From Plesiomonas shigelloides (lineage in GTDB: Bacteria > Pseudomonadota > Gammaproteobacteria > Enterobacterales > CAMTGL01), in NCBI RefSeq assembly GCF_900087055.1, contig NZ_LT575468.1, positions 2,669,773 to 2,733,772 on the forward strand: 64,000 nt of DNA, given 5' to 3'. This document shows, in pieces, positions 31,654-41,403 of this stretch. The position numbers and the translations under genes were made by a program. The notes under the pieces were generated by a model. The model was not told the DNA's origin, ran no database searches, and saw nothing but the letters and a program-made list of their open reading frames with translations. Within the stretch, counting starts at the first letter, position 1. The number at the start of each line of letters is the position of its first letter.

Positions 31654-33372
31654 ATGCGTACCAGTAATTATCTGCTCTCCACATTGAAGGAGACTCCATC
31701 CGATGCGGAAGTGATCAGCCACCAGCTGATGCTCCGTGCCGGCATGATCCGTAAATTAGCCTCCGGCCTGTACACTTGGCTGCCGACCGGTCTGCGCGTA
31801 CTGAAGAAAGTTGAAAACATCGTACGTGATGAAATGAACAAAGCCGGCGCCATCGAAGTGTCGATGCCGGTGGTTCAGCCGGCTGACCTGTGGGTGGAAA
31901 CCGGTCGTTGGGAGCAATACGGTCCGGAGCTGCTGCGTATCGCTGACCGTAACGAGCGTCCATTCGTGCTGGGTCCAACCCACGAAGAAGTGATCACTGA
32001 CCTGATCCGTAACGAAGTGTTCTCCTACAAGCAACTGCCACTGAATCTGTTCCAGATCCAGACCAAGTTCCGTGATGAGATACGTCCACGTTTCGGTGTG
32101 ATGCGTGCCCGTGAGTTCCTGATGAAGGATGCGTACTCCTTCCATACCTCTCAAGAGTCACTGCAAGTGACTTACGACAAGATGCATGCCGCTTACAGCG
32201 CCATCTTCTCGCGTATGGATCTGGATTTCCGCCCAGTGCTGGCTGACACCGGCTCTATCGGTGGTAGCTCTTCACACGAATTCCACGTACTGGCCAAGAG
32301 CGGTGAAGATGATATCGCCTTCTCTGATGCATCTGACTACGCGGCTAACGTAGAAATGGCAGAAGCCGTGATGCCTGCGGGCGAGCGTGCTGCACCAAGC
32401 GAAGAAATGCGTGTGGTGGATACACCGAATGCCAAAACCATCGCTGAGCTGACTGAGCAGTTCAATCTGCCGGTTGAGAAGACCGTGAAGACACTGGTCG
32501 TACGCGCAGCTGAAGATAGCGGCCACAAGCTGGTTGCACTGCTGGTTCGTGGCGACCACGAGCTGAACGAAATCAAAGCGCAGAAACTGCCACTGGTTGC
32601 CGATCCGCTGGAAATGGCGGACGAAGCAGAAATCCGCGCCGCGATTGGCGCAGGTCCAGGGTCACTGGGTCCGGTTAATCTGCCACTGCCAATCATTGCC
32701 GACCGTGCCGTGATTATGCTGAGCGATTTCGCAGCTGGCGCTAACCAAGATGGTAAGCACCTGTTCGGTATCAACTGGGAGCGTGACCTGCCACTGGCCG
32801 ACGTAGCGGATATCCGTAACGTGGTTGAGGGCGATCCAAGCCCGGATGGTCACGGTACGCTGCAGATCAAACGCGGTATCGAAGTAGGTCACATCTTCCA
32901 GCTGGGTACGAAGTACTCCGAAGCGATGAAAGCCTGCGTGCAGGGCGAAGATGGTCGTAACCAGACCATGCTGATGGGCTGCTACGGTATCGGTGTTTCC
33001 CGTGTGGTTGCTGCGGCTATCGAGCAAAACCATGACGAGCGCGGCATTATCTGGCCTGATGCGATTGCTCCGTTCCACGTAGCTATTTTGCCAATGAACA
33101 TGCACAAGTCTTACCGCGTGCAAGAAGCGGCCGAGAAGCTGTACAACGAGCTGCAAGCGGCCGGTATCGATGTGCTGATGGACGATCGTAAAGAGCGTCC
33201 GGGCGTGATGTTTGCTGACATGGAGCTGATGGGTATTCCGCACGTGGTGGTGATCGGTGATCGCAACCTCGACAACAATGAGCTGGAATATAAGCAGCGC
33301 CGCAGCGGCGAGAAGCAGATGATCAAGAGTGATGACATTCTGAGCGTACTGCTGGCCAACATTAAGCGCTAA
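31654..33372 (+). CDS. proS: Prolyl-tRNA synthetase
   Basis: 572 aa, identical in length to E. coli ProS. Class II synthetase: motif 2 region [21 protein letters not shown], motif 3 [17 protein letters not shown]. The bacterial editing domain (INS) occupies about 225-405 and includes [10 protein letters not shown], so it should clear mischarged alanine. Start MRTSNYLL at 31654. Confidence 0.97.
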   Translation: MRTSNYLLSTLKETPSDAEVISHQLMLRAGMIRKLASGLYTWLPTGLRVLKKVENIVRDEMNKAGAIEVSMPVVQPADLWVETGRWEQYGPELLRIADRNERPFVLGPTHEEVITDLIRNEVFSYKQLPLNLFQIQTKFRDEIRPRFGVMRAREFLMKDAYSFHTSQESLQVTYDKMHAAYSAIFSRMDLDFRPVLADTGSIGGSSSHEFHVLAKSGEDDIAFSDASDYAANVEMAEAVMPAGERAAPSEEMRVVDTPNAKTIAELTEQFNLPVEKTVKTLVVRAAEDSGHKLVALLVRGDHELNEIKAQKLPLVADPLEMADEAEIRAAIGAGPGSLGPVNLPLPIIADRAVIMLSDFAAGANQDGKHLFGINWERDLPLADVADIRNVVEGDPSPDGHGTLQIKRGIEVGHIFQLGTKYSEAMKACVQGEDGRNQTMLMGCYGIGVSRVVAAAIEQNHDERGIIWPDAIAPFHVAILPMNMHKSYRVQEAAEKLYNELQAAGIDVLMDDRKERPGVMFADMELMGIPHVVVIGDRNLDNNELEYKQRRSGEKQMIKSDDILSVLLANIKR

Positions 33373-33397
33373 TACGCGAGCGCTTACGTCAAAGAGC

Positions 33398-33471
33398 CTC
33401 GTCTCAATGAGACGAGCGCCAAAACCAGAAAACAAGCAACCCCGCCGGAGATCCGTGCGGGGTTCTTTTTT
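33398..33471 (+). terminator. Hairpin plus intrinsic terminator of proS
   Basis: A first palindrome CTCGTCTCA / TGAGACGAG (33398-33416) lacks T-runs. The terminator proper is AACCCCGC / GCGGGGTT (33438-33464) followed by CTTTTTTT. Confidence 0.85.
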
Positions 33472-33592
33472 ATCTAATAGTTAGCGATATTACAGCGCTA
33501 AAGCATCTAGCCTCAGGTTTGACTACCGCTCTTTCCCATGCGCACTTCCCCATACCCATGTGCACGTCCCCATCCAGAGCTTACCCACTGCG

Positions 33593-34324
33593 TCACTCTT
33601 CTTCTGACTGACACGGCTCGGCAGGAACAAAGCCTTCTAAGCTATCGACCACCAGCACGGAGCTGGCTGAGACCTCATCACTATCCCCGGCTTTATCAGC
33701 CTTATCGGCAAAATGGGCGGTCAGTTCAACCAAAAGAGGTTTCTGCGGATCTTTACCGTGCAGCTTTTGCACCGCTTTACGATAAGCCGTTTGCAAGGCT
33801 TTGCTCTCTCCTTGCAAGGTGAAGGTCAAACCGGTGGCACAATCTTGTAAGACCGCACCGGTAGCGCGCGGAGTATACATCCCGCGTACCGACATGGGAT
33901 CGCTCGGCAACGCCACCTCGGCGCCCTGCAGCACATACTGATGTTCATCCGGCAACGGTTTGTCGTCCTGATCCAGCATCAATAAGCTATCTGGGCGCAC
34001 CTGATAGCTTTGCACATCACCATTGCTGGAAGTCAGGATCAATTTTTCGCCCTGCCGACTCCAACGGCCATAGTCCGCAAACAGCTGTCCGCTGCGTCCT
34101 TGCAGGTAGGTATCGGTTTCCACAAAACTGCCGTCATCATTCAGACGGATCCGGGTGTCGATACCATCACAATCAGTACACGGCAGCACACCTTGATAAC
34201 CTTCAAATAAGGTTGCCGGTTCGCTGTCGGTGGTACGCGCATTGTCGGCGGCCTGCACCACCGGCATACTCAGACTGAAAATGACAGACAGGGCCAACGC
34301 ACTGCGCAAAAAAGAGGATGCCAT
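33593..34324 (-). CDS. nlpE: NlpE-like copper/adhesion response protein without lipobox
   Basis: 243 aa. The NlpE N-terminal domain is clear: YQGVLPCTDCDGIDTRIRL with the CxxC at 49/52, YGRWSRQGEKLIL, LRGMY-like VRGMYTPRATG, and a second cysteine pair (QDCATG, EPCQ). E. coli NlpE is an outer-membrane lipoprotein that triggers Cpx. Here the signal peptide (about 1-25) ends VVQA-ADNA and has no cysteine near the cleavage site, so the protein should be soluble in the periplasm. It sits next to proS as in E. coli, which supports orthology. Confidence 0.82.
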   Translation of the reverse strand: MASSFLRSALALSVIFSLSMPVVQAADNARTTDSEPATLFEGYQGVLPCTDCDGIDTRIRLNDDGSFVETDTYLQGRSGQLFADYGRWSRQGEKLILTSSNGDVQSYQVRPDSLLMLDQDDKPLPDEHQYVLQGAEVALPSDPMSVRGMYTPRATGAVLQDCATGLTFTLQGESKALQTAYRKAVQKLHGKDPQKPLLVELTAHFADKADKAGDSDEVSASSVLVVDSLEGFVPAEPCQSEEE

Positions 34325-34509
34325 AACGTGCTCCTGTTCTCTGTATTGACTCTACCCCTTAAGGATACCGCCTGCCGCCACTCTCTACCATGCTGTTTTA
34401 CGCATGCATCACGCTTAGCCGCCAAGAGAAAGGGCGCTTTTTGTGTAATCAGCGGTATTAAGATATAACAGCGCATGACGATTTTTCATTTTCATGCAGG
34501 AGAAATGCT

Positions 34510-34710
34510 ATGTTGCAGTATGGCGAGCGAATCCGCCGAGCATATGCACAGATTGGTAGCGGAGAGCTCGGTTATATTCCAGATGCACTAAACTGTGTAC
34601 TGGAGACATTGAACCGGATAGCGGAAGATCCGGCCGTACCGGAAACGGTGCGCGATCAGGCAGCCTATGCCGCCGCCAATCTGTTAATGAGTGACATCAG
34701 CACGGATTAG
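34510..34710 (+). CDS. yaeP: YaeP family small protein
   Basis: 66 aa, cytoplasmic, function unknown. Strong similarity to E. coli YaeP through [16 protein letters not shown] and [17 protein letters not shown] precedes the ATG. It is directly followed by rof, 10 nt away, as in E. coli; the pair is likely cotranscribed. Confidence 0.9.
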   Translation: MLQYGERIRRAYAQIGSGELGYIPDALNCVLETLNRIAEDPAVPETVRDQAAYAAANLLMSDISTD

Positions 34711-34720
34711 GAATTTCATC

Positions 34721-34972
34721 ATGACCAATGACTATCAGCCCATCTCATGTGCAACTTACGATCTTCTGGAACTGGCCTGTATGCACCACTATAAGCTGCA
34801 TATCACGCAAAAGTCCGGTGAAGTGATTGAAGGCACCGCGATGGACATGCAGATTGAGAATCATCAGGAATTTATTCTGCTGCAACTGGCAGATGGTCAT
34901 GAAATCCGATTGCGGCTCGATAGTCTGCACGCCTTCAGCCATGAGCGCTTTGGCGTGCAATACTTGGAGTGA
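34721..34972 (+). CDS. rof: Rho-binding antiterminator Rof (YaeO)
   Basis: 83 aa, Sm-like fold. Binds the Rho primary RNA site and inhibits termination in E. coli. Family markers: YQPISCATYDLLELACMHHY and EIRLRLDSLHAFSHE. Start at MTNDYQPI (34721); an upstream frame start would overlap yaeP. Rof is relevant to the Rho-like tract noted after cadC. Confidence 0.92.
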   Translation: MTNDYQPISCATYDLLELACMHHYKLHITQKSGEVIEGTAMDMQIENHQEFILLQLADGHEIRLRLDSLHAFSHERFGVQYLE

Positions 34973-34988
34973 GCAGGGTTAAACAGAC

Positions 34989-35022
34989 ACAAGGCGCGAT
35001 GGTTTGCCCTATCCCGCCTTGT
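34989..35022. terminator. Possible convergent terminator between rof and tilS
   Basis: ACAAGGCG / CGCCTTGT arms around an 18-nt loop. Only short T-runs follow on either strand, so efficiency is doubtful. Confidence 0.4.
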
Positions 35023-35063
35023 ATTTCGTGTTCAGTGTTGCGTTTTTTGCTAGCTAACTGTGC

Positions 35064-36383
35064 TTAGCACAGCCATGGCTTGGCCCAGTAAATCTGCCAC
35101 TGTGGCTGATCAGGCTGCGGTTGGCCTTCTTTGGTGACAAACACGCCAAAGGCAGCAATCAAGGTTTCGCCGTAAAACAGCATCGGTGTGCGATCGCGCA
35201 GCCACGGCGGAATGCTGCGCTCTTGCCAGATTTTCTTAATCTGACGCGAACCATTACGCCCGATGATATGAAAACGCCCCTGCGCACGAAAACGCACGCT
35301 AACAAACTCAGCAGGCAGCGGCGCACGCACGCTTAAGCCGCCTTCTTGTAAACGCAGCTCGCCCAAGTTATCCGGCAACACCAGCGGACGTAAACCATCC
35401 CACATCTGCACCGAATCGGCGAGTGAGCGCATGCTCGGCAGCAAATACAGACGCTGCTTGAAGCGGCGCACCTGCCACTGCTGGATATTCAGTACCGGCT
35501 CGGCATCTTGACGCGCCATAGCCACTTGATACCACAAGCTTTGCAGCTGCTCCCGCGAAGGCATTAATGCGCCGAGACACGCAAACCAGCGGCGCAAAAT
35601 CGCTTGGCGTTTCACTTCGCTCATCTGCTGCAACCCAGCGATATCGATGGACTCATCGTCATCCAACAGCGTTTGCAAAGACTCCATCAACAGCTCATCG
35701 AGCAGCTCTTCTTGCTCGCCACACAGCGCGGCACTGCGCGCTACCGCTTCACCAAAATGTGGCCAACGGGCGGTCAGCTCAGGGATCACTTGCAAGCGCA
35801 GGAAGTTGCGATCAAAGCGCGGATCGCTGTTACTGTCATCTTCAACCCAGCTCAGCTGATGCAACGCGGCATAGGCTTCAATCTCGGCGCGGGAAACGTA
35901 CAGTAACGGGCGCACCTGCTGACCACGCATAAACGGCATCCGCGCCGTCATCGCCGCCAACCCGGCCGGACCACTGCCGCGCTTGAGCGCCAGCAATACC
36001 GTTTCACACTGATCATCCAAATGCTGCGCAGTGACCAAACTCTCGCCGGCTTCTAAGCGTGATCCGATGGCGTGATAACGCGCATCGCGAGCCGAAGCTT
36101 CCAAGCTGATATGGGCTTTTTTCACCTGCACGCGCACCACATCCAGCGGAATTTGCCACTGCGCACACTGCTGCTCGCAATGCAGCGCCCACTCATCCGC
36201 AAAACGGCTCAGGCCGTGGTGCACATGCACCGCGCGCACCCGAAGCTCAGGGCGCAACTGACGCAAACGCATCATCAAATGCAGCAGTACGGTGGAGTCA
36301 ACGCCACCACTGTAGGCAACCAGTACGCGGTTGTCCTCTCCGATACACGCGGCGGCCTGCGCCAGAATTGGGTCACTGTTCAT
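35064..36383 (-). CDS. tilS: tRNA(Ile)-lysidine synthase
   Basis: 439 aa, E. coli length 432. Adds lysine to C34 of tRNA-Ile(CAU) so that it reads AUA. The PP-loop ATPase motif SGGVDS is at 24-29, and RAVHVHHGLS, SLEASARDARY and AQHLDDQCETVLL follow. The C-terminal TilS domain contains RFRAQGRF and KKIWQERSIPPWLRDRTPMLF. It overlaps the upstream yaeR-type gene by 11 nt. Confidence 0.97.
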   Translation of the reverse strand: MNSDPILAQAAACIGEDNRVLVAYSGGVDSTVLLHLMMRLRQLRPELRVRAVHVHHGLSRFADEWALHCEQQCAQWQIPLDVVRVQVKKAHISLEASARDARYHAIGSRLEAGESLVTAQHLDDQCETVLLALKRGSGPAGLAAMTARMPFMRGQQVRPLLYVSRAEIEAYAALHQLSWVEDDSNSDPRFDRNFLRLQVIPELTARWPHFGEAVARSAALCGEQEELLDELLMESLQTLLDDDESIDIAGLQQMSEVKRQAILRRWFACLGALMPSREQLQSLWYQVAMARQDAEPVLNIQQWQVRRFKQRLYLLPSMRSLADSVQMWDGLRPLVLPDNLGELRLQEGGLSVRAPLPAEFVSVRFRAQGRFHIIGRNGSRQIKKIWQERSIPPWLRDRTPMLFYGETLIAAFGVFVTKEGQPQPDQPQWQIYWAKPWLC

Positions 36384-36762
36384 AAAGTTCTAAAGGTAAT
36401 TGATCCGGATCGGCAAAGAAGGTGAAACGACGCTGAGTATAAGGATCGGTGCGGATCGGCTCACAGGCAATACCGTGTGCCTGCAATGTGGCCACCGCCT
36501 CATCCAGCGCGCTGACGGCAAACGCCAGATGGCGTAATCCGCACGCCTCGGGTTGGCTGAGCCGCTGCGGTGGATGCGCGAATGAAAATAGCTCCAGAGT
36601 GTACTGACCGTCTAACGCCAGATCCAACTTCCATGAATCACGCTCTGGCCGGTAATGCTCAGCCAGTACGCGAAACCCGAGGATCTCGGTATAAAACGCT
36701 TTCGAACGCGCGTAATCGGAGCAGATCAGCGCGATATGGTGTACGGCACGGAGTTTGAGCAT
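36373..36762 (-). CDS. yaeR: VOC-family protein YaeR (glyoxalase-like)
   Basis: 129 aa, single vicinal-oxygen-chelate domain: VHHIALICSDYARSKAFYTEILGF, CGLRHLAFAVSALDEAV, RRFTFFADPDQLPLELYEQ. Metal-ligand candidates are the first His, Glu in LELF, His in RHLAF and the final Glu. The substrate is unknown. Coupled to tilS; the yaeR-tilS-rof-yaeP order is that of E. coli. Confidence 0.92.
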   Translation of the reverse strand: MLKLRAVHHIALICSDYARSKAFYTEILGFRVLAEHYRPERDSWKLDLALDGQYTLELFSFAHPPQRLSQPEACGLRHLAFAVSALDEAVATLQAHGIACEPIRTDPYTQRRFTFFADPDQLPLELYEQ

Positions 36763-36845
36763 CCCTTTCCTCTGTCAGCCAGACGGCAGTCAGTTACTGC
36801 CGTCAGGAGCGAAACGTTAACGCTCTGCGCTGTCAGATGCAAGGA

Positions 36846-37703
36846 TCAAAGTGCCTGTGCGCGGTATTGGCTGACCGGATTCACAATATGCTCACGCGCG
36901 GCGACGATCTGCAGTTCGTATTTGCCATTTTGCTGAGTGCAGGTCATCACATCGTTAACGGCATTTGCGGTGTGCTCGAAGGCCTCACGATCATTTTTGC
37001 CTTGCAGCAAGTTGGCCAAGAAGATGGCGCTGGTCAGATCGCCTACGCCCACTGGCTGGCGGTCAAAGTCATGCAGCGGACGGCTGATATGCAGCACTTC
37101 ATCGGCACTTACCAGCAGCATTTCAAACTGCTGCGGATCGCGACCGGCTTTGCTCAGGTGTTTCACCAGCACTTTCTTCGGTCCACGGCTCAGCAAGTGA
37201 CGCGCTGCCGCAACCGCTTGTTCGAAGTTCTCGACCGGCAAGCCAGACAGCGCTTGCAGCTCCAGCAGGTTTGGCGCTAAGACATCGGCGCAGCTCACCG
37301 CATCATGCTCTAAAAACTCTGCCACGCCCGGTGCCACGATGCAGCCTTTTTCTGGATGCCCCATGACCGGATCGCAAAAATAAATCGCATTTGGATTTTT
37401 GGCTTTCACCGCACGCACGGTGGCCAAAATAGACTGACCTTGTTCTGCCGCGCCGATATAACCCGACAGCACCGCATCGCACTCTGGCAACACGCCAATC
37501 TCATCCATGCCTTGGGTGATCAGGCCAATTTGTTCTTGTGGGAATACCATCCCCTGCCATTTTTGGTATTGGGTGTGGTTGGAAAACTGAACGGTATGCA
37601 ACGGCCAAACATCAACACCTAACAGCTGCATCGGTAATACGGCTGCTTTATTACCGGCATAGCCGTAAACGACATGAGACTGAATCGACAGAACGTTTTT
37701 CAT
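36846..37703 (-). CDS. pdxY: Pyridoxal kinase PdxY
   Basis: 285 aa ribokinase-family enzyme that phosphorylates pyridoxal. [24 protein letters not shown] opens the protein; [24 protein letters not shown] and [14 protein letters not shown] (anion hole and catalytic Asp) follow. In E. coli pdxY lies elsewhere. Here it is next to cadA, a PLP enzyme, so the two may be functionally linked, though a terminator at 37802-37830 separates them. Confidence 0.94.
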   Translation of the reverse strand: MKNVLSIQSHVVYGYAGNKAAVLPMQLLGVDVWPLHTVQFSNHTQYQKWQGMVFPQEQIGLITQGMDEIGVLPECDAVLSGYIGAAEQGQSILATVRAVKAKNPNAIYFCDPVMGHPEKGCIVAPGVAEFLEHDAVSCADVLAPNLLELQALSGLPVENFEQAVAAARHLLSRGPKKVLVKHLSKAGRDPQQFEMLLVSADEVLHISRPLHDFDRQPVGVGDLTSAIFLANLLQGKNDREAFEHTANAVNDVMTCTQQNGKYELQIVAAREHIVNPVSQYRAQAL

Positions 37704-37801
37704 GATTTTATGAGCTCCGCATGCCCCAACAGGTATTCGCATGCTTTATGCAAACTAAAAAGAGATGACGTAAGAATATCGGATTATCGCCGCAAAAAGT
37801 A

Positions 37802-37830
37802 AAAAAAACGGCGCGAAATGCGCCGTTTTT
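37802..37830 (-). terminator. Intrinsic terminator of cadBA
   Basis: AAAAAACGGCGC / GCGCCGTTTTTT stem with a GAAAT loop and T-runs on both strands. It lies just past the cadA stop. Confidence 0.9.
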
Positions 37831-37842
37831 TGTATACACAAA

Positions 37843-39978
37843 TTACTGCTTGATGATCTTAACGGTGTAGCGGCCGTCAGCTTGACGATACGCACCGTGG
37901 ATATCAGTTTCGAAGCCTGGGAAGTGGGCACCGATTTCGCACAGCATCTGCAGGAAGTCCAGCACTGGGCGGCTTTCTTCGGTGATCATTTCACCTGGCA
38001 TTACCAGAGGAACACCTGGTGGATATGGCAGGATCATGTTGGCGTTGATCTTACCAACCATCTCTTCCAGGTAGCACTCTTCCACGTTACCGCGCAGTTC
38101 CTGTTGGAACGCAGCGTGCGGAGTCATCACCAGCTTAGGCAGAACTTCGAACGCGGTGTACATCAGTTCTGGCAGGTTGTGGTGGCAAATCAGCTTGTGG
38201 ATACCTTGTGCCAGTTCCTGGATACGCATTTCTGCGTAGAACTCTGGGTTAGACGCGTACACGCTTGGCAGTACGTTCTTAACTTTCATGTTCAGGTCGT
38301 AGCAACGTTTGAACTCGGTCAGACCACGCAGCAGGCTCAGAGCCTTGGTCTTATCGATACCGATGCTGAACAGGAACAGCAGGTTGTAAGGACCGGTCTT
38401 CTCAACGATGATACCGCGGTCGTCCAGGAACTTAGCAACCAGAGATGCTGGGATACCTTGTTCTTCCAGAGTACCTTCTTTGCTCAGGCCCGGAGTCAGC
38501 AGGGTAACTTTGATTGGGTCCAGGAACATGTGGTTTTCGTCCATGTCCTTGAAGCCATGCCAGCCGTCTTTCGGATCCAGGTTCCAGCAAGCCACTTCGT
38601 CGATGTTCTCTGGCTGCCATACGTCGAAGAACCAGCCATCGCACTCAGAACGCAGCTTTTTGATTTCCTTACGGAAACGGATAGCGCGGTCGATAGAGCC
38701 TTGGATCAGGCGCTTACCAGCATTGCCCTTCATCATCGCTGCTGCGGTTTCAGTGGAAGCCACGATACCGTAGTGCGGAGAAGTAGAGGTGTGCATCATG
38801 TACGCTTCGCTGAAGGTTTCCTCGTTGATGTCACCTTTAACGTGAATCATGGAAGCCTGAGAGAACGCAGCCAGCAGTTTGTGAGTGGACTGGGTTTCGT
38901 AGAATACTTTACCCGGTACACGGTCACCGCTCATACCACACTTGCCCTTATAGATTGGGTGGAAGTTGGTATAAGGAACCCATGCAGAGTCGAAATGGAT
39001 GGATTTAACATCCAGAGTCTTCTTGATGGTGTCAGTGTTGTACAGCAGACCGTCGTAAGTAGAGTTAGTTACTACGGCGTGAACTGGCCACTCAGCATTT
39101 GGTGTTTCAGCAATTTTCTGCTCGATAGTTTCACGAGTGAATTCGCTGTGTGGGATACCCCCCAGGATACCGTAAGCGTTACGGGTTGGACGGAAGTACA
39201 GCGGAGTCACGTCGCTCATCATCATCAGGTGAGTCAGAGACTTGTGGCAGTTACGGTCGATCATGATGGTGCTGCCAGCTGGTGCTGAGTACATACCTAC
39301 GATCTTGTTCGCAGTAGATGTACCGTTAGTCACCATGTAGCTACGCTCAGCGTTGAAAGTACGTGCAATGTACTCTTCCGCTTCTTTGTGTGGACCGGAG
39401 TGGTCCAGCAGTGAGCCCAGCTCGCCAACAGAGATAGAGATATCAGACTTCATGGTGTTCTCACCGAAGAAGTCATAGAAAATGCTACCTACTGGAGATT
39501 TCTGGAACGCAGTACCGCCCATGTGGCCTGGAGTACAGAAAGTGTATTTACCTTCTTCAACGTACTTGAACAGCGCCTTGGTCAGTGGAGGCAGGATGTC
39601 GTCAACGTAAGCGGCAACAGCTTGCTCGATCTTCAGAGTGATGTCAGACGCCATGTCCAGCGCGTACTCGAAGAAAGTCACGTTCAGACGCAGGTCGTTC
39701 AGGCTCACGTCCAGAGTAGAGTGAGTGTTAGCGAACGCGAACAGAGGCAGTTTCTCGTTCAGTTCGTTGATATCACGGCACAGATCCAGGCTGTACTTGT
39801 CCCAATCGAATACAACACCCGCAACGCGTGCGTTGTTTTCCAGCAGTTTCAGCAGATCTTCACGGTCGTTTGGATAAACAACCTGGAAACCTTTTTCTTC
39901 CAGCGAAGCGTGTAATTCACGGATCGGTTCTTCTTTGAAGAAGGCACCGAGGTGATTCATGATAGCAATAATATTCAT
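37843..39978 (-). CDS. cadA: Inducible lysine decarboxylase CadA
   Basis: 711 aa PLP enzyme converting lysine to cadaverine and CO2, consuming a proton for acid resistance. The wing domain (1-129) and core are close to E. coli CadA (715 aa); it begins MNIIAIMNHLGAFFKEEPIREL. The PLP lysine is Lys367 in STHKLLAAFSQ. FCTPGHMGGTAFQ and LLDHSGPHKEAE are unchanged. The E. coli constitutive paralogue LdcC occupies this very locus in that genome, but coupling to cadB and cadC identifies this as the inducible enzyme. Confidence 0.96.
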   Translation of the reverse strand: MNIIAIMNHLGAFFKEEPIRELHASLEEKGFQVVYPNDREDLLKLLENNARVAGVVFDWDKYSLDLCRDINELNEKLPLFAFANTHSTLDVSLNDLRLNVTFFEYALDMASDITLKIEQAVAAYVDDILPPLTKALFKYVEEGKYTFCTPGHMGGTAFQKSPVGSIFYDFFGENTMKSDISISVGELGSLLDHSGPHKEAEEYIARTFNAERSYMVTNGTSTANKIVGMYSAPAGSTIMIDRNCHKSLTHLMMMSDVTPLYFRPTRNAYGILGGIPHSEFTRETIEQKIAETPNAEWPVHAVVTNSTYDGLLYNTDTIKKTLDVKSIHFDSAWVPYTNFHPIYKGKCGMSGDRVPGKVFYETQSTHKLLAAFSQASMIHVKGDINEETFSEAYMMHTSTSPHYGIVASTETAAAMMKGNAGKRLIQGSIDRAIRFRKEIKKLRSECDGWFFDVWQPENIDEVACWNLDPKDGWHGFKDMDENHMFLDPIKVTLLTPGLSKEGTLEEQGIPASLVAKFLDDRGIIVEKTGPYNLLFLFSIGIDKTKALSLLRGLTEFKRCYDLNMKVKNVLPSVYASNPEFYAEMRIQELAQGIHKLICHHNLPELMYTAFEVLPKLVMTPHAAFQQELRGNVEECYLEEMVGKINANMILPYPPGVPLVMPGEMITEESRPVLDFLQMLCEIGAHFPGFETDIHGAYRQADGRYTVKIIKQ

Positions 39979-40092
39979 TATATAACCCTTACTTTATACC
40001 GTGCTGCCACCTCTTCCGTCAGAGATAACATCGAGTGAAGCAGCACGTTTTTGAGGATATGGTTTAGCTATTCTTTTAACTCAGACTTGCCA

Positions 40093-41403
40093 TTACGCAG
40101 CAGTTGCAGCGCTCTTACGGCCAATCTTGTTCGCGTAGAACATCAGGATGATCAGGCTCACGATGAAGGTGGCAGTCAGCTGAGCTGAAGTTGCACCTGC
40201 CAGCGCTACGAAACAGAACGCTGCAGCAATTACGGAAGCCACGATGCTCAGTACGCTGCGAGTAGTCGCGCCTTCGAAGCGGATCAGGTTCACAGCAGAG
40301 TAGAAGTAAGGCAGCATGGTCAGCAGTACCGCGATACCCGTCAGCTGGCCGAATAGGTCAGAAGCGTTCGCACCGCTAGAGCTTGCTACAGTCAGCAGGA
40401 TCATCAGCACAGTCATTTTGCAAGACGCCAGAATCAGACCTTTCTTAGGTACGCCGTTCTTGTCCATCTCGCCGTATACAGCTGGGAAATTACCGTCTTG
40501 TGCAGCACGCGCACCCGCTTGGCCAACCAGCATCATCCAAGAACCCAGAGAGGTCAGACAGGCGATAGCGGTGAAAGCAGATACCAGAGGCGCAGCCCAA
40601 GAACCCACCATCTTAGAAGTACTTACTGCAAACGGCGCACCAGACGCAGCCATTTCAGCAGCAGGGAACATACCGGACATCACTTGAGTTGCCAGGATGT
40701 AGATGATACCCGCCAGACCAGTACCCAGCATGGTAGCCATTGGTACGGTACGCTGTGGGTTGTCTACCATACCGGTACTTACCGCAGCAGATTCAACACC
40801 CACGAACGCCCACAGGCACAGCAGAACAGAGCTAACAACGGCTTTAGTGCTTGGCTCACCAGTGGTGTTCCAGTTAGCAACGTAAGTTGCAGTGTCGAAC
40901 CAAGCCCAACCGAAGATAGCGGTAGCAACTACTGGGATCAGTACCAGAATCAGACCGATACTGGTCAGACGGCTCACCCAAGAACCACCCAGCAGGTTGA
41001 TAAAGGTAAAGAACCATACGGCAGCGATACAGGCGATACCGGCAGCCACTGGCTCGTTCAGAACTGGGAAGAAAGTAGACAGGTAAGCAACCGCGGTGAT
41101 AGCGATAGCCAGGTTACCGATCCAGTTAGCGTGGTAGTACAGAACACCGGTTTGGAAACCAAATACTGGGGCGATTTCACCAGCGTATGCAATCGGGCCA
41201 CCCTCTTGAGGGTTCTTAGTAGCCAGACGGGCATATACATAGGCCAAAGACATCGCACCGATCAGAGCAATAACCCAACCCCAAATGGAGATAGAGCCGA
41301 TACGAGCCAAGTTAGCTGGCAGCAATGCGATACCACTACCCATCATGTTACCGGCTACTACACCTGTACAGGCTAGCAGGCCGATTTTTTTAGTCGACGA
41401 CAT
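40093..41403 (-). CDS. cadB: Lysine:cadaverine antiporter CadB
   Basis: 436 aa, twelve transmembrane segments, APC basic amino-acid antiporter family. The start SSTKKIGLLACTGVVAGNMMGSGIALLPANLA has the GNMMGSG helix break. Exchanges external lysine for cadaverine. AGGAG is 7 nt before the ATG. First gene of cadBA; cadA follows after 114 nt. A GTGCTGC / GCAGCAC pair with a long loop lies in that gap. Confidence 0.96.
   Translation of the reverse strand: MSSTKKIGLLACTGVVAGNMMGSGIALLPANLARIGSISIWGWVIALIGAMSLAYVYARLATKNPQEGGPIAYAGEIAPVFGFQTGVLYYHANWIGNLAIAITAVAYLSTFFPVLNEPVAAGIACIAAVWFFTFINLLGGSWVSRLTSIGLILVLIPVVATAIFGWAWFDTATYVANWNTTGEPSTKAVVSSVLLCLWAFVGVESAAVSTGMVDNPQRTVPMATMLGTGLAGIIYILATQVMSGMFPAAEMAASGAPFAVSTSKMVGSWAAPLVSAFTAIACLTSLGSWMMLVGQAGARAAQDGNFPAVYGEMDKNGVPKKGLILASCKMTVLMILLTVASSSGANASDLFGQLTGIAVLLTMLPYFYSAVNLIRFEGATTRSVLSIVASVIAAAFCFVALAGATSAQLTATFIVSLIILMFYANKIGRKSAATAA

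Noticed and set aside
37882-39288. 468-aa reading frame antisense to cadA
   Set aside because: It lies wholly opposite a well-conserved gene. Strong codon bias in cadA removes stops from the antisense frame.
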